Shown here: piece by piece, positions 1 through 4,865 of the stretch | Numbering within the stretch: position 1 is the first letter of the stretch | How the letters are laid out: every line of letters begins with the position of its first letter | NCBI GenBank assembly: GCA_036676455.1 | Contig: JAKFCW010000091.1 | Span: 1-5,699 of the forward strand | Origin: UBA4093 sp036676455 | GTDB lineage: Bacteria > Cyanobacteriota > Sericytochromatia > S15B-MN24 > UBA4093 | Length of the DNA stretch: 5,699 bases | Direction of reading: 5' to 3' | Made by a program: the position numbers and the translations under genes | Notes under the pieces: generated by a model | What the model was told of the DNA's origin: nothing | Seen by the model: only the letters and a program-made list of their open reading frames with translations | The model's database searches: none

Positions 1-804
1 CCAGTGCTCGAACCACTTGTCGGATTCCTGGGGCGGGCAGAAGTACTCGATTTCCATCTGCTCGAACTCGCGGGTCCGGAAGGTGAAGTTGCCCGGGGTG
101 ATCTCGTTGCGGAAGCTCTTGCCGATCTGGGCGATGCCGAAGGGCGGGCGCTTGCGCGAGGCGATCTGGACGTTCTTGAAGTTGACGAAGATGCCTTGGG
201 CCGTCTCCGGGCGCAGATAGACCGTGTTGGCCGAGTCCTCGACGGGCCCCATGAACGTCTTGAACATGAGGTTGAAGTTCCGCGGCTCGGTGAGGTCGCC
301 GCCGCAGTTCGGGCAGCTCAGGTGGGAGAAGGTCTCGTTGGACTTGGCCTTGTCCTTGAGCAGCTCCTCGATGCTGTGTTCCTTGAGGTAAGCGTCGAGG
401 TCGGCAAGGGAGGCCTCATGGCCCTTCTTGACCAGCTTCGAGGTCTTGCCGCCCGCGCGGTGAGACTCCATCAGCTGCTCGATCAGGTGATCGGCCCGGA
501 AGCGCTGACGGCACTCCTTGCAGTCGACCAGAGGATCGTTAAAGGTCTCCAGGTGTCCGGAGGCCTTCCAGGTCTCCGGGTGCATGAGGATGGCGGCATC
601 GAGGCCGACCATGTCGTCGCGCTTCTGGACGACGGCCTGCCACCAGGCCTGCTTCACGTTGTTCTTGAACAGGACTCCCAGGGGACCGTAGTCCCAGGTG
701 CTGCCGAGACCTCCGTAGATCTCTGAACTTTGAAAGATGAATCCGCGCCGCTTGCAGAGGGAGACGATCTTCTCCATCACGTCGGTCTGGGTCGTTTGCG
801 CCAT
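1..804 (-). CDS. glyQS: Glycyl-tRNA synthetase, single-chain (alpha2) class II type, N-terminal 268 residues
   Basis: Glycine--tRNA ligase (also called glyS) charges tRNA-Gly with glycine using ATP in the cytoplasm. The gene starts at ATG 804-802 and runs off the left edge after 268 codons. The family is usually about 450-500 aa, so the rest of the catalytic core with motif 3 and the C-terminal anticodon-binding domain lie outside. Seen in the translation: an N-terminal catalytic start with SSEIYGGLGSTWDYGPLG (about 26-43), two CxxC pairs (C95/C98 and C164/C167) that probably bind one zinc, the active-site segment LRPETAQGIF (197-206), and motif 2 FRNEIT (231-236) with the ATP-contacting Arg232. 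The fused single-chain form differs from the separate alpha and beta chains of E. coli GlyQ/GlyS. AAAGGA 7 nt upstream supports the start. The 181-nt upstream gap contains inverted repeats and a T-box-like core. Identification is secure; only the symbol (glyS or glyQS) is a naming choice. Confidence 0.96.
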   Translation of the reverse strand, partial: MAQTTQTDVMEKIVSLCKRRGFIFQSSEIYGGLGSTWDYGPLGVLFKNNVKQAWWQAVVQKRDDMVGLDAAILMHPETWKASGHLETFNDPLVDCKECRQRFRADHLIEQLMESHRAGGKTSKLVKKGHEASLADLDAYLKEHSIEELLKDKAKSNETFSHLSCPNCGGDLTEPRNFNLMFKTFMGPVEDSANTVYLRPETAQGIFVNFKNVQIASRKRPPFGIAQIGKSFRNEITPGNFTFRTREFEQMEIEYFCPPQESDKWFEHW

Positions 805-811
805 TTCGGGT

Positions 812-818
812 TCCTTTC
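812..818 (-). promoter_or_regulatory. Ribosome binding site of glyQS
   Basis: On the minus strand GAAAGGA ends 7 nt before the ATG at 804, within a longer purine stretch AGGAGAAAGGA (822-812). It fixes the glyQS start. The stretch begins 2 nt after a 6-bp GC hairpin (825-841), so that hairpin could influence ribosome access; this last point is inference. Confidence 0.75.
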
Positions 819-824
819 TCCTGG

Positions 825-841
825 CGCCCCTGGCTGGGGCG
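825..841 (-). repeat. 6-bp GC hairpin just upstream of the glyQS ribosome binding site
   Basis: Perfect inverted repeat: cgcccc (825-830) and ggggcg (836-841) around a 5-nt loop. On the minus strand no T-run follows, so it is not an intrinsic terminator. It sits directly against the glyQS Shine-Dalgarno stretch, a suitable place for a stem affecting translation initiation, but no pairing that hides the Shine-Dalgarno itself was found. Confidence 0.45.
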
Positions 842-874
842 TGGGCTTGCTGTGAGAGGGTCATGATACCGGGA

Positions 875-913
875 AACCCGCGGTGCCGCCATGGTCTCAT
901 GGGGCCGCGGGTT
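875..913 (-). promoter_or_regulatory. 9-bp inverted repeat overlapping a T-box-like core in the glyQS leader
   Basis: AACCCGCGG (913-905 on the minus strand) pairs perfectly with CCGCGGGTT (883-875). An inner stem CCATG/CATGG (902-898 with 893-889) closes a 4-nt loop. The downstream part reads GGCGGCACCGCG (890-879), which matches the T-box core GGUGGNACCGCG at all positions except the U that would pair with the terminal A of tRNA. An alternative stem CGGG-TTT-CCCG (880-870) uses the same bases as the downstream arm, so the two folds exclude each other. T-boxes ahead of glycyl-tRNA synthetase genes are well known in Firmicutes and some other phyla. Against it: the CGGC bulge would pair poorly with a UCCA tRNA-Gly end, and no stem I with a glycine specifier was recognised in the 92 nt between the SPOR stop codon and the structure's inner stem. 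Confidence 0.25.
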
Positions 914-924
914 GCCGAGGGAAA

Positions 925-947
925 TTGCGCCTGCGGCTGTTGCGCAA
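925..947. repeat. 6-bp inverted repeat downstream of the SPOR gene
   Basis: ttgcgc (925-930) and gcgcaa (942-947) form a perfect 6-bp stem with an 11-nt loop. It lies 39-61 nt beyond the SPOR stop codon. On the minus strand the stem is followed by TTTCCC, so it could weaken transcription after the SPOR gene, but the T-run is too short to call it a terminator. Confidence 0.3.
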
Positions 948-985
948 GGCAGCGAAGCTGTCCTGAAGCAACGAACGGCAAGGAT

Positions 986-1582
986 TTAGTGGCGGATGGT
1001 CACCGAGTAGCCCTTGGTGTTCACGTCGTCGGCGACGGCCAGCGCGCGCTCCCGGGAACCGTAGGCCCCGATCTGCGCGTGGTACTTGCCTTCGTCGTCG
1101 ACCACCATGGCGTCGATGCCGGCGACGGCCAGCTCCTCGACCATGGCCTGGGCCTCCTCGCGCGAGGAGTACGAGCCCACCTGGACCCGGTAGACGCCCG
1201 CGGCGGCCGCGTCGACGGCCTTGGCCACGTCGGTCTGCTGGGTGGCGGGTGCCGGAGTTGCCTGGGGGGTGGCCGCCGGTGCCGGGGTCGCGTTCTGGCC
1301 GAGGTCGGAGGCCGCGACTCCGAGGTTGCTCTCCTCGGGCTCCTCGACGGCGACGTCGGGGCCGGGGGTGACCAGGGCTTGATTGGGTAGCGGCGTGGCC
1401 ATGGGGACCTCGTTCGCGCCGGGATCCTTGACGGAGACCTGGCTGGTCATCTGGTAGGTGTACCAGAAGCCTCCGGCGAAGGACAGGGCGGCGCAAACGG
1501 CGAAGAGGGTCCAGTAGCCCCCCCCGCGGCCGTTCTTGCGGCGGCGGGTGGGTGGGACGGGCTTGTTTGTCGGCTTGGACAA
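986..1582 (-). CDS. Membrane-anchored SPOR-domain protein, probably cell-envelope or division related
   Basis: A 198-aa protein. It has a short basic cytoplasmic N-terminus (RRRKNGRG, 13-20) and one hydrophobic segment at about 23-43 (YWTLFAVCAALSFAGGFWYTY), most likely an uncleaved membrane anchor. A Pro/Ala/Thr-rich linker follows (about 60-118), then a C-terminal SPOR domain (about 129-197) with the two typical half-repeats YRVQVGSYSSREEA (131-144) and YHAQIGAYGSRERA (167-180). SPOR domains bind denuded glycan strands in septal peptidoglycan, as in FtsN, DamX, DedD and RlpA, so the domain is predicted to lie outside the cytoplasmic membrane. The N-in, C-out arrangement fits this, but I cannot assign it to a named member. 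It starts at TTG 1582-1580, 18 nt after the gyrB stop, with GGAGG upstream, so it is probably co-transcribed with gyrB. The domain call is firm; the division role is inference. Confidence 0.88.
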   Translation of the reverse strand: MSKPTNKPVPPTRRRKNGRGGGYWTLFAVCAALSFAGGFWYTYQMTSQVSVKDPGANEVPMATPLPNQALVTPGPDVAVEEPEESNLGVAASDLGQNATPAPAATPQATPAPATQQTDVAKAVDAAAAGVYRVQVGSYSSREEAQAMVEELAVAGIDAMVVDDEGKYHAQIGAYGSRERALAVADDVNTKGYSVTIRH

Positions 1583-1592
1583 GGGGGACGGG

Positions 1593-1597
1593 CCTCC
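1593..1597 (-). promoter_or_regulatory. Ribosome binding site supporting the TTG start of the SPOR gene
   Basis: GGAGG on the minus strand lies 10 nt before the TTG at 1582-1580. The next in-frame ATG codons would remove the basic N-terminus and the membrane anchor, so the TTG with this Shine-Dalgarno is the best start. Confidence 0.7.
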
Positions 1598-1600
1598 GTA

Positions 1601-3562
1601 TTAAACGTCGAGGTTCTTGACTTCCCGGGCGTGCGACTGGATGAACTCGCGGCGCGGCTCGACCTTGTCGCCCATCAGGATGGTGAAGAGGCGGTCGGCC
1701 TCCGCGGCGTCGTCGATGTCCACCTGCAACATGGTCCGGTTGGCCGGGTCCATGGTGGTGTCCCAGAGCTGCTGGGGCATCATCTCGCCCAGACCCTTGA
1801 ATCGGCTGATGCTCAGGTTGTCCGAGCCGATCCGGGCGCGCAGGGCGTCGAGCTCGCGGTCCGTGTAGCAGTAGTGGACCTGTTTGCCCTTCTCCACCTT
1901 GTAGAGGGGGGGCTGTGCGATGTAGACGTAGCCGCCCTCCACCAAGGGCTTCGCGAAGCGGTAGAAGAAGGTCAGCAGCAGCGTCCGGATGTGGGCGCCG
2001 TCGACGTCCGCGTCCGTCATGATGACGATCTTGTGGTAGCGGAGCTTGGCGACGTCGAAGTCGTCCGCGACGCCCGAGCCCATGGCGACGATCAGGTTCT
2101 GGATCTCCTCGTTGCCGTAGATCTTGTCGAGGCGGGCGCGCTCGGTGTTGAGGATCTTGCCGCGCAGCGGCAGGATGGCCTGGAAGCCGCGGTCACGGCC
2201 CTGCTTGGCGGAGCCGCCGGCCGAGTCACCCTCGACGATGTAGAGTTCGCAGCGCTCGGGATTGCGATCCGAGCAGTCGGCGAGCTTGCCCGGCAGGGTG
2301 GAGGACTCCAGGACCGACTTGCGGCGGGTCAGCTCGCGGGCCTTGCGGGCGGCCTCGCGGGCGCGCAGCGCCTCGATGGCCTTCGAGATGATCTGCTTGC
2401 CGACGTTGGGCGTGGACTCCAGGAAGTGCCCGAAGGCGTCTCCGAACAGGCTGCTGACGATGCTCGTGACCTCGGGGTTGCCCAGCTTGGTCTTGGTCTG
2501 ACCCTCGAACTGAGGCTCGGGAATCTTGACCGAGATGACCGCCGTCAGGCCCTCGCGGACGTCCTCGCCGGACAGGTTCTGATCCTGGTCCTTGAGGATG
2601 CCGGCCTTGCGGCCGTGCTCGTTGAGCATGCGGGTCAGCTGGTTGCGGAAGCCCGTGAGGTGGGTGCCGCCCTCGTGGGTGTTGATGTTGTTGGCGAAGG
2701 CCAAAACGTTCTCGGAGTAGCCGGCGGTGTACTGCATGGCCACCTCGACCACGACGTCGTCCTTCTGGCCGGCCACGTAGATGACGTTGGCGTGAAGGGC
2801 GTCCTTGTTCTCGTTGAGGTACTCGACCATCTGGATGATGCCGCCCTCGTAGTGGTACAGCTCGTCGCGGTCGGCGCCGTCGACTCCCTTGCCCTCGCCG
2901 ACGAAGCGGATGCTCACGCCCTTGTTGAGGTAGGCCAGCTCGCGGAAGCGCGCCGCGAGGGTGTCATAGGAGAACTCGACGGTCTCGAAGATGGTGGCGT
3001 CCGGCTTGAAGACGATCTCGGTGCCGGTGTAGTCGGAGTCGCCGATGACCGCGATGGGCTTGACCGGGTTGCCGCGCTCGAAGCGCTGGTGGTGAAGCTT
3101 GCCGTCGCGGCGGACGTAGGCGTCGAACGACTCGGAGAGGGCGTTGACGACGGAGACGCCGACGCCGTGGAGGCCGCCGGAGACCTTGTAGCCGCCCGCG
3201 CCGAACTTGCCGCCGGCGTGCAGGACCGTGAGGACCGTCTCGAGCGTGCTCACGCCGGTCTTAGGGTGGGGCTCGACGGGGATGCCGCGGCCGTTGTCCC
3301 AGACCGAGACCGAGCCGTCGCGGCGCAGCGTGACGCGGATGTCGTCACAGTGGCCCGCGAGGGCCTCGTCGATCGAGTTGTCGATGACCTCGTAGACGAG
3401 GTGGTGCAGGCCGCGCTCGCCGGTGGAGCCGATGTACATGCCGGGCCGCTTGCGCACAGGCTCGAGTCCCTCGAGCACCTGAATCTGCGCCGCGCCGTAT
3501 TCTTGCGTCACCACCGTGGACGGCATGGTGAGCGCCTCGGTTCCGTCGGTATTGGTTGCCAT
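1601..3562 (-). CDS. gyrB: DNA gyrase subunit B
   Basis: The ATPase and TOPRIM subunit of DNA gyrase, which with GyrA introduces negative supercoils and relieves strain ahead of forks and polymerases. The complete protein is 653 aa from ATG 3562, the short GyrB form. In order: GHKL ATPase domain with YEVIDNSIDEAL (57-68; catalytic Glu58, Mg-binding Asn62), DNGRG (89-93), GGKF (117-120) and the lid SGGLHGVG (128-135); transducer domain with QTKTKLGN (355-362), whose Lys357 should contact ATP; TOPRIM domain with EGDSAGGSAKQGRDR (444-458) and DADVDGAHIRT (517-527), supplying Glu444, Asp517 and Asp519; and the C-terminal RFKGLGEM (587-594) and RREFI (637-641). An in-frame TTG at 3574 would add four residues, but it overlaps the Shine-Dalgarno GGAGG, so ATG 3562 is preferred. 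A consensus extended -10 lies upstream. ParE is an alternative, but the wording resembles GyrB and no second copy is in view. Confidence 0.96.
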   Translation of the reverse strand: MATNTDGTEALTMPSTVVTQEYGAAQIQVLEGLEPVRKRPGMYIGSTGERGLHHLVYEVIDNSIDEALAGHCDDIRVTLRRDGSVSVWDNGRGIPVEPHPKTGVSTLETVLTVLHAGGKFGAGGYKVSGGLHGVGVSVVNALSESFDAYVRRDGKLHHQRFERGNPVKPIAVIGDSDYTGTEIVFKPDATIFETVEFSYDTLAARFRELAYLNKGVSIRFVGEGKGVDGADRDELYHYEGGIIQMVEYLNENKDALHANVIYVAGQKDDVVVEVAMQYTAGYSENVLAFANNINTHEGGTHLTGFRNQLTRMLNEHGRKAGILKDQDQNLSGEDVREGLTAVISVKIPEPQFEGQTKTKLGNPEVTSIVSSLFGDAFGHFLESTPNVGKQIISKAIEALRAREAARKARELTRRKSVLESSTLPGKLADCSDRNPERCELYIVEGDSAGGSAKQGRDRGFQAILPLRGKILNTERARLDKIYGNEEIQNLIVAMGSGVADDFDVAKLRYHKIVIMTDADVDGAHIRTLLLTFFYRFAKPLVEGGYVYIAQPPLYKVEKGKQVHYCYTDRELDALRARIGSDNLSISRFKGLGEMMPQQLWDTTMDPANRTMLQVDIDDAAEADRLFTILMGDKVEPRREFIQSHAREVKNLDV

Positions 3563-3567
3563 TAGAT

Positions 3568-3572
3568 CCTCC
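3568..3572 (-). promoter_or_regulatory. Ribosome binding site deciding the gyrB start
   Basis: GGAGG on the minus strand lies 5 nt before ATG 3562. The alternative upstream TTG (3574-3572) overlaps this motif, so translation should begin at the ATG. Confidence 0.8.
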
Positions 3573-3622
3573 AAGAGCCTAGCCTCTCCTTCTTTTCGAC
3601 GTCAGAGAAGACGATCCTATCG

Positions 3623-3631
3623 ATTATAGCA
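3623..3631 (-). promoter_or_regulatory. Extended -10 promoter of gyrB
   Basis: The minus strand reads TGCTATAAT, a perfect extended -10 (TGn plus consensus TATAAT) for a sigma-70-type factor. With a 17-bp spacer the -35 position holds CTGCAA (3651-3646), three of six matches to TTGACA, a weak box that an extended -10 can tolerate. The predicted start of transcription is near 3616, leaving a leader of about 54 nt before the gyrB ATG. It probably drives gyrB and the SPOR gene, and perhaps glyQS. Confidence 0.7.
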
Positions 3632-3650
3632 TCTCCAGGCGCCCGTTGCA

Positions 3651-3663
3651 GGCCCCTCGGGCC
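3651..3663. repeat. Short inverted repeat between the divergent promoters
   Basis: ggccc (3651-3655) and gggcc (3659-3663) flank a 3-nt spacer, lying between the gyrB and dehydrogenase -10 elements and touching the gyrB -35 region. The position would suit an operator for a regulator of both directions, but a 5-bp GC-only palindrome arises easily by chance in such a GC-rich sequence. Confidence 0.2.
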
Positions 3664-3682
3664 GTCTCGATGCCGGAAAGCG

Positions 3683-3691
3683 TGCTACAAT
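3683..3691 (+). promoter_or_regulatory. Extended -10 promoter of the dehydrogenase gene, predicting a leaderless mRNA
   Basis: TGCTACAAT is an extended -10 with five of six matches to TATAAT. No good -35 is seen at 15-19 bp upstream. If the last T (3691) is at -7, transcription starts at 3698, the A of the ATG. There is no Shine-Dalgarno in the few bases between, and the purine run ggaaag (3675-3680) is 17 nt from the ATG, too far to act. The transcript is therefore probably leaderless and likely continues into dapL. Confidence 0.6.
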
Positions 3692-3697
3692 TGCCCC

Positions 3698-4849
3698 ATG
3701 CCAAATTCTGCTGAGGCCCTGATCCCGGAAGCCTTCGACGCGGCCGCCACGGCCGTCCGGCAGCTGCCCATCGCGCCCACCCGGGTGATCAACGGCATGG
3801 GCGCCCTGGACGGCCTCGGAACGCGCGTTCGCGCTCACGGTGAGACCGCCTTGGTGCTCACGGGCCGTCAGGGCTTCGCGACCTGCCGCGACGCGGCGAC
3901 CGCGTCGCTGGAGCGCGGTGGCGTCACCTGGCAGCAGGCCGAGCTCGTGCACGACTGCTGCGAGGAGGACCTGGCCGATCTCGGCGCGCTCATGCCGGAA
4001 GCGCAGGTCCTGGTGGGCATCGGAGGCGGTAAGGTCATGGACGCCGCCAAGCTCCTGGGCCATCGCCGGGGCATCCCGGTGATCACCGTGCCCACCGCGG
4101 CGGCCACCTGCGCCGCATGGACCGCGCTTTCCAACGTCTACACGCCCGAGGGCCAGTGGCGCTACGGAGTGCCCCTGCCGACCGGTCCCGCGGAGGTCCT
4201 GGTCGACTACGCTTTGATCGCCCGCGCTCCTGCACGCTTGCTCGCCTCGGGCATCGCCGACACCCTCGCCAAGTGGATCGAGTCCTCCGCCTCGGTGGAC
4301 CCGGCCTCGGCCGACGCCATGACCCTGGCAGCCTTGCAGATGGCCCGCTTCCTCTACGACCGGCTGCTGCAGATCGGCCCCGCGGCCGTGGCGCAGGCAG
4401 CGTCCGGAACGCCGGGCCCCGAGCTGACGCAGGCGATCGACCTCAACGTGCAGCTTGCCGGAACCGTGGGCGGTCTCGGCGGCGCGCGCTGCCGCTCGGT
4501 CGCCGCGCATGCGGTCTGCAACGGCCTCACCCAGGTCGAGACCCACCGCGCCTCCTGGCATGGAGAGAAGGTCGGCTTCGGGATCCTGGTGCAACTGATC
4601 CTGCAGGGCCGGCCCTTGCCCGAGATCCAGGAGCTGCTGGCCTTCTACCGTGCCATCGGCTTGCCCGTGACGCTTGACGAGCTGGGAGTCGCTGCCGACG
4701 CGCCGACTCTCTTGGCCGCCGCGCGCTTCGCCTGCGACGCGCGCTCCAGCATTCATCTCTTGCCGACACGAATCACCCCCGAGGGGGTCGTGGCGGCGAT
4801 CGCCGAGGCCGACCGACTGGCCCGGGAGACCCATGCCCCCCACTCATGA
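3698..4849 (+). CDS. Iron/zinc-type alcohol dehydrogenase of the glycerol-dehydrogenase superfamily, substrate unknown
   Basis: A 383-aa, probably cytoplasmic NAD(P)-dependent dehydrogenase related to GldA. The N-terminal nucleotide-binding half has the dinucleotide loop GIGGGKVMDAAK (107-118) and the PTAAATCAAWTALSNVYT segment (132-149). The mostly helical C-terminal half carries the metal ligands expected from GldA alignment: Asp188 (GIADT), His271 (AAHAVCNG) and His288 (WHGEKVGFG). GldA uses zinc there and other family members iron. Overall resemblance to GldA is clear (ARLLASGIAD, HAVCNGLT, GLPVTLDELG), but the glycerol-contacting Asp of GldA (Asp121 in E. coli) is replaced by Cys138, so calling it a glycerol dehydrogenase would be an over-reach. 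It has about 20 extra residues at the N-terminus compared with GldA. It starts at the first ATG, right at the predicted transcription start. dapL begins 16 bp after its stop, suggesting an operon, though the known DapL reaction gives no link to its substrate. Confidence 0.88.
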   Translation: MPNSAEALIPEAFDAAATAVRQLPIAPTRVINGMGALDGLGTRVRAHGETALVLTGRQGFATCRDAATASLERGGVTWQQAELVHDCCEEDLADLGALMPEAQVLVGIGGGKVMDAAKLLGHRRGIPVITVPTAAATCAAWTALSNVYTPEGQWRYGVPLPTGPAEVLVDYALIARAPARLLASGIADTLAKWIESSASVDPASADAMTLAALQMARFLYDRLLQIGPAAVAQAASGTPGPELTQAIDLNVQLAGTVGGLGGARCRSVAAHAVCNGLTQVETHRASWHGEKVGFGILVQLILQGRPLPEIQELLAFYRAIGLPVTLDELGVAADAPTLLAAARFACDARSSIHLLPTRITPEGVVAAIAEADRLARETHAPHS

Positions 4850-4850
4850 C

Positions 4851-4854
4851 GAGG
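4851..4854 (+). promoter_or_regulatory. Probable ribosome binding site of dapL
   Basis: GAGG ends 11 nt before ATG 4866, slightly far but acceptable, and lies just past the dehydrogenase stop. The next in-frame ATG (4890, residue 9) has no Shine-Dalgarno, so 4866 is preferred. Both starts leave the conserved part of the protein intact. Confidence 0.5.
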
Positions 4855-4865
4855 TATCAAGTAGG

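Larger units (their letters stand above)
805..985 (-). promoter_or_regulatory. Noncoding leader between the SPOR gene and glyQS, rich in inverted repeats
   Basis: This 181-bp gap holds no plausible gene of its own. Read along the minus strand it carries, in order, a small cagc/gctg hairpin (950-960), a 6-bp inverted repeat (947-942 with 930-925), a 9-bp inverted repeat overlapping a T-box-like core (913-875), a possible -10 TATCAT (868-863) without a good -35, a 6-bp hairpin (841-825), and then the glyQS Shine-Dalgarno. The 6-bp repeat at 925-947 is followed on the minus strand only by a three-T run, so it is at best a weak terminator for the SPOR gene. Whether glyQS is read from the gyrB promoter or from its own promoter here cannot be decided from sequence. 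The density of structure suggests a regulated leader, which is inference. Confidence 0.4.

Noticed and set aside
4..726. A 240-codon open frame on the plus strand opposite glyQS
   Set aside because: Antisense to the conserved GlyRS catalytic domain; no ribosome binding site or recognisable domain.
863..868. TATCAT as a -10 box for a separate glyQS promoter
   Set aside because: Five of six matches, but the -35 position (891-886, TGGCGG) matches poorly and there is no TGn extension. Kept only as a possibility in the leader description.
925..947. Intrinsic terminator after the SPOR gene
   Set aside because: The stem is only 6 bp with an 11-nt loop and is followed by three T's, so termination would be inefficient at best.
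737..1390. A 217-codon plus-strand frame across the glyQS leader and the SPOR gene
   Set aside because: Overlaps the SPOR domain antisense and the structured leader; its product is Gly/Val/Leu-rich low complexity.
1631..3565. A 644-codon open frame on the plus strand opposite gyrB
   Set aside because: It lies almost entirely antisense to an unmistakable gyrB. Its composition (Leu, Val, Ala, Asp, Gly rich, no recognisable domain) is what codon bias in a GC-rich gene produces on the opposite strand.
3617..4843. A 408-codon open frame on the minus strand opposite the dehydrogenase
   Set aside because: Antisense shadow of a clear dehydrogenase gene; low-complexity Gly/Arg/Gln-rich product with no family resemblance.
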